Assembly: GCA_019044685.2 (NCBI GenBank)
Contig: JAGTXX020000014.1
Span: 372,001 to 436,000 of the forward strand
DNA from: Nannochloris sp. 'desiccata'
Lineage: Eukaryota; Chlorophyta; Trebouxiophyceae; Chlorellales; Chlorellaceae
DNA: 64,000 nucleotides
Direction: 5' to 3'
Shown here: one piece after another, positions 55,305-64,000 of the stretch
How positions within the stretch are numbered: position 1 is the first letter of the stretch
Layout: every line of letters starts with the position of its first letter
Position numbers and translations under genes: made by a program
The notes under the pieces: generated by a model
Told to the model about the DNA's origin: nothing
What the model saw: the letters and a program-made list of their open reading frames with translations, nothing else
The model's database searches: none

Positions 55305-55783
55305 TGTAAGAGGTTAGACACAATGCTCCATATTTTGAGGGGATGTGTTGAGGAATAAGTAAGGTTGATATAATTTAAAATAGAAGAATTCGTTTCTTGG
55401 AAAGAAGATCTCTGCCTTGGGCTAGGTCGCCTCGTCACTAATACTATCCGGGTTTATAATACTTTGATCAACTCAAGGATGCAAAGGTACTCGATATACC
55501 ATGAACATTCTGGATGTTCTTCGTTCTTTGATATTGCCCATTGAATGGGGTCTGGCAGGAGGCCTTAAGGCGCAAAAAGTAACCTGTACGCGCTACCACA
55601 CGCCTTCACTAAAGTTCAAGCAGTTCACGCCACTTCCTGCGACTCAGATGATTCATTGTTCGTTTTCTCCCGGTAGATCGCTTAATAATAATATTTACTA
55701 CGGTGAATCCCCTCCCTAGCGCTTAAAAGCCAGCTAGGCTTGGGTAGATTCCTGCAATTTTTGTGAACGAGCCTTGTTTTCAA
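55305..55783. promoter_or_regulatory. Divergent promoter region NRAMP / COP1-SPA-like
   Basis: This is 479 bases between start codons at 55304 (minus) and 55784 (plus). A 72-codon ORF at 55501-55719 is not supported. No motif is named with confidence. Confidence 0.45.
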
Positions 55784-57818
55784 ATGAGCTCTGGCTGGCT
55801 TCCAGACAAGAGCTTCCAGGCGGATCACCAGGCTGACAATGTTTGGAATATCTTTGCTGAAACTAAAGAGCGAGTGGTGCCCTCCGTTCAGGTCAGTCTT
55901 TTAACTACATGATCAAATGCTGTATGGACCACAAGCAACTGTTGTTGAAATATACAATTTCTACTATTTTCAAGCACCTGCACCAAATCAAACCATCATT
56001 TTTCCACAATGTGTATGTTAAAGCTCACGTATTTCTTCTCCTAACCAAACAATTTGGCAGCTACCTCAAGGCCCCTGGACTCAACATCTTGATCAGCCCG
56101 CTCCGCCCTCTGGCTGTGATAGTAGCTGCTGTACCTATTGCCAGGGTATGGTAGCCCGCAGACGTATGGGACGAGAAAACAGCGTATGCTGGCTACGTAG
56201 AAAAAGATCTGAAAATGAATTAGCTGCTCTTGGAAACGGAGTCGCTTCACCGGCAGCACCATCAAACAACTTGAACACTGGATTTTTCTCTCCTTCTCTT
56301 CCCCGCGAAACGATGCTTGTACCAGATACTGATGTAGTATCAAATGTACGGATAGAAAGTATGTGGGATCATGCATTAATGGAGCCACAGGAAGCACTTA
56401 ATGCAGTCAATCTTAAAATCAGTGAGGCAACGTCTTCCGCCTCCATTGCTGACTATATGCTGGATGGCTCTTCTTCTGTTGGAGGAGGATCTTGTTCTCC
56501 TTGGGCCTGGGATAAGGCCTATTTAAACCGTCCAGATCCTGTCCCTTCTAGCCTTGTACACCTTGCTGATTTTTCTGCACAGAGAGACAGCTCCCGACGC
56601 CAGGCGCTCGATTTTCAGAGTGCCGCCGCTGCAAGAGCAGCAGCTGTTTCTCCCCACGCAGCTGCTTCCGATATCGTTTGCGGCATTGAATTTGAAGAGC
56701 ATGGATGGTTGCTTGCAACTGCAGGCGTTTTAAAGCAAGTCAGAGTCTATTCTCTTGCCTCTTTCTTAAATAGTGAACAAAGCAGCAGCACGAGAAGTAG
56801 TGGTAGAGGTCGACGAGGCTCTGGTTCTCCAGCGCTTGGAGCTCCTCTGCAAGTCCACCGCTTAGCGAGTAAACTTAGCAGTCTCGGCTGGAACCCAGAC
56901 CAACCAGGAGTCGTCACTGTAGGTGACTACGACGGTGTTGTAGTCCAATTAGACCTTGAATCAGGCCATTTAGTAGCAGAAAAAGATGAACACCTCGGTC
57001 GACGTGTGTGGAGCGTGTCCCACTCTCACCTTCGCCCTCATTTAGCTGCCTCAGGCTCTGAAGACGGGACAGTTGCCTTTTGGACTGGTCAAGGATTACA
57101 ACAAATAGCTGCACGAGTGCGTCCTAGCGGTAAAGCGGCTATTACTGGCGTGCAATTATCCCCATTTAATGAGAATGCAGTGGCGGTGGCATGTGCCGAT
57201 GCCCGGGCTTATCTATATGATTTGCGCATGTTGACTGCCCCTGTGGTGACCTTACAAGGCCATTCTCGACCTGTTTCCTATGTGAAGTATCTAAATAAGA
57301 ATACAATTGTTACTGCAGCTATTGACGCGACCTTGGCTGCTTGGGATCTTTCCAATTCTCGTGCCGTCGGTGTTGGCGGTGGCGGCGGTGGTGGTGCCGA
57401 TGGAAATGCTACTAGGTATACTACGAGTTCTTCATCATGGTCTTCTACCGAGATTCTCTCCACCCCTACAAAAGTATTCCGAGGTCATACGAATAGCAAA
57501 AACTTTGTTGGATTAGCTGTCAGCCCAGAAGATCACCTTGTCGCGTGTGGAAGCGAAGAATCCGAGGTAGTGGCCTATAGCATGGCGTGGCAGCAACCCA
57601 TGGTCTCTTATAAATTTGATAAGAATTCTAGGAATAGTAATGTAGTACAAAATGGTGGTGGTGCTAGTTGTACTAGCAACACCACATGTGGTACCTTCTG
57701 CAGTGCTGTTGCCTGGCAGCCAGAAGGCGCTGCTCCTGGATGTGGGCCTCTTCTAGCTGCAGCGACTTCTGATGGTGGTGTGAAAATTCTAGGCCTCCGT
57801 CGACACGAGGAAGAATAA
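55784..57818 (+). CDS. COP1/SPA/RUP-type WD40 protein
   Basis: Exons 55784-55891 (36 codons) and 56061-57818 (169-nt intron, phase 0) give 621 residues. The C-terminal half is a WD40 propeller with COP1/SPA-specific stretches: FEEHGWLLATAGVLKQVRVY, SKLSSLGWNPDQPG, RVWSVSHSHLRPHLAASGSE, GHSRPVSYVKYLN and FRGHTNSKNFVGLAVSPED. These propellers bind Val-Pro peptides of photoreceptors and transcription factors. No RING finger is present, so this is not a full COP1. It may be SPA-like or RUP-like, acting with COP1 or repressing UV-B signalling. A Cys cluster (CDSSCCTYC, about residue 53-61) and a low-complexity linker precede the propeller. A Gly-rich insert interrupts one blade. Confidence 0.85.
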
Positions 57819-58537
57819 AAAAATTTACTAAATAATTTTTTGAATACTAATACTATTGATTAAATTCATTTGAAATATAATAGATTGAATTGAATTGAAT
57901 CAATCTTTACTTGTAGTATGTGAGTTTATTAATTCTTGATTTCATTTGCATGGTATCTTAACATCCCCTTCTTTTCCATTTATAAACAAATAATAATGTT
58001 TTTTTTTTTCCCCTGCCGTCCCGCTTGAGCACTAGGGCTGCTCCCTTTTTTCCCCTTTTATTATTCTTTAGTGGGTGCTATGCAGAGCTCTTTTGCAAGT
58101 ATGCACACTGCACATTTAATTCCTTTGTTTTATTTGTTTCCTAATTAATTTCTCTTGTACCCTTTTTTAATTTTTGCACTCCTTTTTCTCAGCTGTCTCG
58201 GCGCCACTTCCAGCGCCCAAGGAGGAGAGAATGGAAAACCCCCTTTTTTTCCCTAAACAATATATCTGAATGCATCCTGATCTGTTTTATCCTTTCCGTT
58301 TAATAGATATGCTAAATCAAGCAAGAATTAAAATATTATGATCCCCCACCCGCCTGTGCTAGATCAGGAAGAAGGAAAAGTCAAGGCGCCGCTAACAAGT
58401 GTTTGTTTGTGTTGACCAAAATAATCGAACGTGTGGGGAGGTTACCAGGGTGGTGGGCGGGCACAGCTTATATATTCTTTTTTATCCTCGCCGATATTTT
58501 GACTGATATAATCCAAATTGGAGTCTATCGAGGCACG
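57819..58537. other. Intergenic region WD40 / GNAT gene
   Basis: This is 719 bases between plus-strand genes, with several T-runs and C-runs. The last 135 bases are open in the frame of the next gene but lack an ATG and encode a hydrophobic stretch. No RNA gene is recognised. Confidence 0.5.
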
Positions 58538-59477
58538 ATGGGGAGTAATAGTATAGTCATTAGACAAGTTCAAGGAAAAGAAGATTGTGAAGCAATCGTA
58601 AATCTCACCGCTATATGTTTTCCCGAAGAAGCGCGTGCTACTGGCATGCCAGTAAAGAAGTGGAGAGATTTACACACAGATGAGCTACTAAGAAATCCTC
58701 TTTTATGGGAACAGTGTGGTAAGTGGCAGAGTTGATTTAAAACATCGAATGTTCAAATCCTTATTTATTTTGAGAAATTCACCCATTGACTTTGATCAAT
58801 TTTCTTTTCCCAAAATAGGTATTGCTCTTGAAAATGGGAAAGTCATAGGAGCAGTCGTATTAACTGTAGAGGATGAACCAGATGCAGCTCTAAGTTATTG
58901 GGAGGTCACCCGGCGAGCTGGCTGTATCCCTACTTTACTTACCATGTGCTACGACCAAGTCCTTGAAGAACCACTACAACCACATGAATGTTTGATAGAT
59001 TTCTTAGCTGTGAGCATTGAAGCGCGCGGGAAAGGTGTCGGGGGGGCGCTTATGAAATGGGCTGAGGACACCGCCACTGAAATTCTTTCTAGACGAGTTC
59101 CAGAAGCTGTAAAGGACCATGGAGTGCTTATGAGCCTCTGGGTAGCTGCTGATAACACCCCTGCAACGAAATTATATGAAAAACAAGGGTATAAAGTACT
59201 TAAAAAAACAAATGAAGCTATTTTTGCATGTCTTTCTTCACATATTTTTAGACAATTCTTGGGGCATCCAGTGTGGTGGAAAATGGCACGGCCGTTGAAT
59301 GTTTCTGCTGCCAAGGAAATAAGACTACAGGGAGGATCACAGAAGAAGATACAAAGCTCTGTTCCTTCATCGCTGTTAACGAAGCAGCCAACCGCAACTG
59401 TGGATTTAGTGGCTACAGCTGCGAAGCTATCATTACAAGCACCATCGCAACAAATTGTCGTGAAAATTGTAAATTAA
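58538..59477 (+). CDS. GNAT-family N-acetyltransferase
   Basis: Exons 58538-58718 and 58819-59477 (100-nt intron, phase 1) give 279 residues. The ATG at 58538 is the first in frame. The GNAT fold is clear: IALENGKVIGAVVL as a strand pair, LIDFLAVSIEARGKGVGGALMKWAED with the R-G-x-G-x-G acetyl-CoA loop, then SLWVAADNTPATKLYEKQGYKVL. The substrate cannot be read from sequence. The C-terminal 70 residues are unconserved and basic or polar. If the frame upstream to 58403 is translated through an upstream exon, a membrane segment would be added, but there is no evidence for it. The gene converges with MED14. Confidence 0.85.
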
Positions 59478-59611
59478 ATTGCTTGGTTTTTATTGTGTTT
59501 TGAGAGCGAAATTACAATTCTGTGAACTGCCTTCTTTCTGATATTCTTTGCATTGCATTAAATAAGTGCTGTGTATTCATTCAGAGCTTGAAATTTGTTA
59601 TTCTTTAATTT

Positions 59612-62600
59612 TTAAGAGACGTATTCCTTCCGCGCGACAGCGTGGAGCAAGCTGGTTAGAACAGGGCCTAGTTGTTCAGGTAACAGCGTTACAAGAACAT
59701 GATTCCATTCATCAGGAGCACCACTAGTAGTTGTAATGACACTAGTTTGAAGCGCTATTCTAGACCAGGCCTCCTGCAACCATGCTTTTTCATCACCGCC
59801 AATAGCAGGATGGTGTTCTCTCCTAGGAGGCAGCTGTCGAGCACGTAACATCACTGCCCCTGAGCTTTCGAACACCATATGAAGCTGTAAAGAGCGACCA
59901 AGTTGGTGTACTAGCAATCTACAAACTCCTGCAGCAGCAGCAGAAACTGCAGCAGGGGCACTTGCAGTGGCGGGTTGAAAAGAGAACATTTCAACTGTCA
60001 CGGCGCCAGGAAGCAGCCCTGCTGCGTGCTGCGCTACAGGATCGAGAACTACAGCCTGTACAACAGCTGCACTTGCTGCTACACTGGTTAATACAGATAA
60101 GAATGTAGATACAGCTTCAAAGCTACTCTCAACTGAAAGCTGGTTTTCTAAATAGGCAAGCAGCGGTGGAGGTAAGGGCGGTGAAGAGGAGACACAGCAC
60201 TCGAGAAAACTATTTCTCATAGCTTCTGCAGTTGATTTTTCTTGTGTGGTGATATCTAACGACTGTGATGATGGTGGAGCTAAACCACCGGTCATTACAC
60301 GCCGACCTGATGGTACAGCAGCTCCTGCTGCTCCTGCTGATCCAGCCCCGGCTGCACCGCTGACGATATCTTTGCCGCCTCTACAGGGACACCACTGCAC
60401 AGTAATAGAAATAGTACCAGCACCACCGATGCCTCTACTATCTACTCTATTATCTATATGCTTCAACTGAATCTTATCCAGATCTACAGAGTGGACAGAT
60501 ACGATATACCTTCCCTTTTCTTCCTGGCGTTGCATTTGCCGCTCTTGCTGAAGAGCAGTAGCAATATAGACAGCACATGTCGTGGTCGCCCCGACAGAGA
60601 CAGCCTTTGCTACCATCTCTCCTGCACTGTATTTCCCATCTTTTAACACACACTTCACGATAATCTTCTCATTACCACTACTAGATTCAGATCCTCTTTT
60701 TATTTTTTCAAACGAGGGAGCTCTTCTTTTTTCGTCCAATGCTGTTCTTCCATTTTTCAAAAGATCGCCCTCAATGTTGATGGAATGTAATAGACCGTGT
60801 TTTTCCAGTTCATTTTTCCAAAAGGAGAACTTCTCCCCAATAAAAGTAGCTAAAAATGCCCCTTCTTCAGGAGAAGACATCCTGCCAGGGTCTAATGAAA
60901 ATTGAATTTCTTCATCCGAAAACTTCAAAAATGAAGAAGAAATAGAGGAAGAAGAAACCCATGGTATGGTAGCAAGCGAGACACGGACTGCACTTCTATC
61001 TTGTGTTGGCTCAGCTTTACAATCAGCAGCTTCGAGTTGTGCTTCGAGTTGCTGTACTGCAATAATTGCCGTACACCAGTGGTGTACTTCCTCCCAATTG
61101 ATACCCCTTACGCCAGAGAAATCAGTTGTATTAGAAAGGGATGCCTTGGTAGCGTCTTCTTCGTCATTGGCTTCATCTTGCCGCTTGCGTTTTGTAGAGG
61201 GTGTTGCTTTACCGGCACCTTTTTGTTGGGGCGGCGTGTTCTTCAAATCGTCAGTCCCTTTCCCTGTGCCTGTTTGACTCGAAACCAACATTTCTACAGG
61301 TACAGGAAGGATTCTGCGTAGACCTGTAGGCACTCCACGAGGGGTAGCCCAGCATAAAGCAAGTCTCAGCTGCTTTCCAAAATTTTCTGTAGTTGCCACC
61401 TCTGTTGCCGAGGTCATGTCAGCAAGAATGTAGCACACTAAACTACCTTGTTTACCCATTGGAACAGACTCTTTGAGAGGAGAAGGGAGTGTGGGAGATA
61501 CAAAATAAGGAGCACGTAGTACAGCAGTTGTCTCTTTGGAAGAAACCAAAACACCAGCAGCACTAGCAGCACCAGCAGGAGGAGGAGCATTATCACCACC
61601 ACCCGAAGAAGCACCGCCACTCACAAGTTCAACTCCTTCTAAGCATCGAGGCAACACTGCACGTCCAAATCCATACCCAAGAGCTTCTTTCAACACTATT
61701 TCTCTTCTCTGCAAAGCTACAAGGTGTTTCCAAGTCTCTACTACAGCTTCTGTAATAGTTGTTATCCAAAGAAGGGCGCGAGTGATGCCCACAGGCAAAA
61801 CCTCTGTTAATACCCCCTCTAGTCTTTTATTCAGTGCACTTTGAGCTTTTGTCACTATATTTTCAGTTTCAGAAGCAAGTTCTATGCCGGACTCGGTTAA
61901 AAACGGCCCTAGAGAGAGTATAGGTTGACCATCTGTGGGCCTAAAATGCAGGAGAAGCATAGCGTGGGTGTCGAAACTACATTGCAAAGCAGGCATAGCA
62001 GGCTCCACACGTGTTCTAGAACTACTCCTAGTGTCTACAAGATCTACTTGCCAGGTATCTACTCCTAAAACTTCATCCAGCTGCTGCGCATGCTTTGCTT
62101 CTGACCTTTGTTTCGTCATCAAGGACTGAAGTGCTGCGAGGTGCACTTGAGCATGCTGTGCGCTTGCACGCAGCAGGAGATTTTCAGTAGATAAGCTTCC
62201 ATCATCATTCCATACTGATAACGAAGTCTGTGAATCTTCTCTTAGAGACCCAGGGTGACCTAATGGAGGTACACAGACACACGTTATTGTACCATCACTT
62301 GGCCTTTCGTCTTTCTTTTTATTTCTCTTAACTTCTGTTTTGTCAATTGCTGCTCGCTCCTCAGCTTTTTTTTCATCGGCTTCATACGCTGGTGGTGGGA
62401 CTTCTACTTGCACTATCCAGCCTAAAGATGGTTGGATTTCTTCTTCTCCCTTCACCTTTGTTTCCGATTTAGCTTTGCTATATTTTCGTTTGCCTTGCCC
62501 ATCATCGTCAATGCCATGCTTAGGTGGGCCGTCTAACAAAATGCCAGTGAGCTCTGAAGTAGAGAGAAGAGGGACACGAGACCATAAAGTGAATCGAATA

Positions 62601-64000
62601 CCAAATTTATCCTCTAATTTCGAGATTCTCAAACTTCCATTGGACCAACCACCACCACCACCGGCACCAGCCCCATCACCAAAAGTGCCCCTAGTTGTAT
62701 TAGCACCACGTAGACCATTTTCTAACGCCCGTGCTTCCTCCATAAGAACTGACCCAATTGCAAGCTTTGCACTTGCATGCTGAAGCACAGCATGCAAAGC
62801 AGCAAGAGGAGATTGCGCCCAAATTGGGATTACACCTGGCGACCCAGCTTCTGCGGCACCATCATCAGCTCCTGTAGTAGTTGTTCTGTGTTCACTGCTT
62901 CCACTCATAGCACCACCAGCAGGAAGTGATCCAGAAGGCTGTTGTGCAGAAAAAGAACGAGAAAGAGACAAAGAAGCAGGCAAAAGCCCTTTTTGGCCTT
63001 TCTCATCAATTTCTTTTTGTTTCCTTTCCCTTTGCTTTCTAGTCATTGGCGGTGGTGGGACCACCACAAGACCCGCTTTTCCAAGCTTGATGAGCTGTTG
63101 TATATCTGATGCAGCCCACATTCGATCTTCAACGTTACGGATCAGCCAAGGCACCAAGTGAGGAGGAAGAAGAGCGGGTGGGTGCGTTGGTAAGAGCTGG
63201 AAGGAAATCAATCTCCACCTCCATAGAGAAGCTTCAGATACTGCTGCTTTGGTAATGATATTTTTAATATCACGTGTATCTATAGCACCATCCTTTGTAG
63301 CTCCATCGATATCCATTGCCGCTATCTTTTCTCTTTCTTCTTTTTTACAGCCGCCGTCTTTCTTCTCCTCTTGTTTAATCGGCTGAGCAATCTCCTGCTC
63401 CTGCTCTTGTTGTTGATCAGCAGGTACCAGATCGAGTGTTCCTTCAGGTGGGGTCCATTTCGCTAGAGTCACTTCTGTACTAGGTGCAGGTACAAGTGAG
63501 ATTGTGGCTGTGTACTGCTTAGACGTACTAGACACAACTACCTCACCACCACTAACCCTCTCAACACGCATTCCAGTCGGTAAGCCTTCTTCTAATAGCT
63601 TCGAACGTATTAAAAAATTCAACCTTCTCAATGCAGCCTTGCCCTTTTCCAACTGTTCAGGAGCAGTTGTTGAGCCATTGGTAATGGTATTTGTTTTTCC
63701 TTTACCTGGAGCGACTACTTTCAGCTCGCTTTCTATGATAGTAGGCAACGCGGCGTATCCTCCACTGCTGAGCACGTGAATAGCCGTAAAGACGTCGTAA
63801 ACAGGGGCTTTTGAATGGATCAATTCTCCGTGTATATAAACCAGTTGGTCTGCCGCTTCCCGAAAAGCGCTGGCATGAGTCGAAGAGACCTCTAAGACAC
63901 GTTTACATTCTGCTACAGCTGAGGCTTTGTGACACCATTGTAATAAGATTTGAAGGCGGTGAAGACGTTGTTTTGTCGCGTTCAAATGCTGTAATAAGGA
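59612..64000 (-). CDS. MED14: Mediator complex subunit 14 (MED14/RGR1), 5' part off the edge
   Basis: This is an open frame of 1462 codons from the right edge to TAA at 59612. The first visible residues, LLQHLNATKQRLHRLQILLQ and the following helices with FREAADQLVYIHGEL and VYDVFTAIHVLSSGGYAALP, match the MED14 N-terminal domain. MED14 is the backbone subunit joining the head, middle and tail of Mediator, which links activators to RNA polymerase II. At the very edge the minus strand reads TTATTACAG, so the exon may begin near 63988 with the first exon outside the window. The remaining protein is long and divergent with Ala, Gly and Ser-rich inserts; the rest of the family match is weaker. 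It converges with the GNAT gene. Confidence 0.85.
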   Translation of the reverse strand, partial: SLLQHLNATKQRLHRLQILLQWCHKASAVAECKRVLEVSSTHASAFREAADQLVYIHGELIHSKAPVYDVFTAIHVLSSGGYAALPTIIESELKVVAPGKGKTNTITNGSTTAPEQLEKGKAALRRLNFLIRSKLLEEGLPTGMRVERVSGGEVVVSSTSKQYTATISLVPAPSTEVTLAKWTPPEGTLDLVPADQQQEQEQEIAQPIKQEEKKDGGCKKEEREKIAAMDIDGATKDGAIDTRDIKNIITKAAVSEASLWRWRLISFQLLPTHPPALLPPHLVPWLIRNVEDRMWAASDIQQLIKLGKAGLVVVPPPPMTRKQRERKQKEIDEKGQKGLLPASLSLSRSFSAQQPSGSLPAGGAMSGSSEHRTTTTGADDGAAEAGSPGVIPIWAQSPLAALHAVLQHASAKLAIGSVLMEEARALENGLRGANTTRGTFGDGAGAGGGGGWSNGSLRISKLEDKFGIRFTLWSRVPLLSTSELTGILLDGPPKHGIDDDGQGKRKYSKAKSETKVKGEEEIQPSLGWIVQVEVPPPAYEADEKKAEERAAIDKTEVKRNKKKDERPSDGTITCVCVPPLGHPGSLREDSQTSLSVWNDDGSLSTENLLLRASAQHAQVHLAALQSLMTKQRSEAKHAQQLDEVLGVDTWQVDLVDTRSSSRTRVEPAMPALQCSFDTHAMLLLHFRPTDGQPILSLGPFLTESGIELASETENIVTKAQSALNKRLEGVLTEVLPVGITRALLWITTITEAVVETWKHLVALQRREIVLKEALGYGFGRAVLPRCLEGVELVSGGASSGGGDNAPPPAGAASAAGVLVSSKETTAVLRAPYFVSPTLPSPLKESVPMGKQGSLVCYILADMTSATEVATTENFGKQLRLALCWATPRGVPTGLRRILPVPVEMLVSSQTGTGKGTDDLKNTPPQQKGAGKATPSTKRKRQDEANDEEDATKASLSNTTDFSGVRGINWEEVHHWCTAIIAVQQLEAQLEAADCKAEPTQDRSAVRVSLATIPWVSSSSISSSFLKFSDEEIQFSLDPGRMSSPEEGAFLATFIGEKFSFWKNELEKHGLLHSINIEGDLLKNGRTALDEKRRAPSFEKIKRGSESSSGNEKIIVKCVLKDGKYSAGEMVAKAVSVGATTTCAVYIATALQQERQMQRQEEKGRYIVSVHSVDLDKIQLKHIDNRVDSRGIGGAGTISITVQWCPCRGGKDIVSGAAGAGSAGAAGAAVPSGRRVMTGGLAPPSSQSLDITTQEKSTAEAMRNSFLECCVSSSPPLPPPLLAYLENQLSVESSFEAVSTFLSVLTSVAASAAVVQAVVLDPVAQHAAGLLPGAVTVEMFSFQPATASAPAAVSAAAAGVCRLLVHQLGRSLQLHMVFESSGAVMLRARQLPPRREHHPAIGGDEKAWLQEAWSRIALQTSVITTTSGAPDEWNHVLVTLLPEQLGPVLTSLLHAVARKEYVS

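Noticed and set aside
55501..55719. 72-codon ORF in the NRAMP / WD40 promoter region
   Set aside because: No domain, lies in a promoter, and the WD40 gene starts at 55784 with a clean splice.
58403..58537. In-frame hydrophobic extension of the GNAT protein
   Set aside because: No ATG and no convincing upstream exon or acceptor; treated as leader.

Overview
This window is nuclear DNA from a photosynthetic eukaryote, most likely a green alga. About 29 protein genes lie in 64 kb, roughly one every 2.2 kb on both strands. They are interrupted by short GT-AG introns, and there are no operons, Shine-Dalgarno sites or bacterial features. Support for a green primary plastid is as follows. Violaxanthin de-epoxidase (46199-47539) and a plastid-type ribosomal protein bS6 (1591-2307) both carry simple transit peptides without an ER signal. 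The kinase at 43042-44318 is closest to the plant SnRK2 group. A PHD-GNAT protein resembles plant IDM1, and a WD40 protein resembles COP1/SPA/RUP. Placement below the green lineage is not possible from this sequence alone. Introns are mostly 75-185 nt and sit near the 5' ends of genes, often after a very short first exon. Several long genes are then uninterrupted for kilobases.

Layout. 1-5059: HECT ubiquitin ligase 3' end (+), plastid bS6 (-), a possible 2H-phosphoesterase (-) and NSRP1/CCDC55 (+). 5060-6969: a gene-free stretch holding hairpins, a GC-rich block and a TAGGGC-rich, terminally inverted element that resembles a MITE. 6970-24907: CHD-type remodeller, gamma-SNAP, ELL-associated factor (-), a DNA polymerase theta homologue whose polymerase motifs look degenerate, polyamine oxidase and an F-box/LRR protein. 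25231-36238: UCHL3-like deubiquitinase (-), an unrecognised protein with a duplicated motif, mitochondrial DNL zinc-finger protein (-), an unrecognised membrane protein, two TPR proteins and a CREST-like membrane protein. 36691-47539: a Tudor-like plus TFIIS-M nuclear protein (-), an 18-cysteine metallothionein missed by length-limited ORF calling, an ankyrin membrane protein (-), the SnRK2-like kinase, a membrane-anchored His-rich glutathione peroxidase homologue (-) and violaxanthin de-epoxidase (-). 47915-64000: PHD-GNAT protein, 12-oxophytodienoate-reductase-like flavoprotein (-), NRAMP metal transporter (-), COP1/SPA-like WD40 protein, a GNAT acetyltransferase and Mediator subunit MED14 (-, running off the end).

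Functional themes. Nuclear gene regulation is well represented: CHD, EAF, the Tudor/TFIIS-M protein, PHD-GNAT, MED14 and NSRP1. So is ubiquitin biology: HECT, UCHL3 and F-box. Between 39.6 and 55.3 kb there is a suggestive run of metal, redox and light-stress genes: metallothionein, His-rich GPX, VDE, OPR and NRAMP. Shared regulation of that run is a hypothesis only. The most unusual single observations are the POLQ homologue with substituted polymerase residues, the GPX homologue fused to a membrane-anchored His/Asp-rich domain with a Gln-to-Asp change, and the unknown protein at 27111-28407. All exon structures were read by eye from splice consensus, frame continuity and family alignment from memory. 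None was checked by computation or transcripts.
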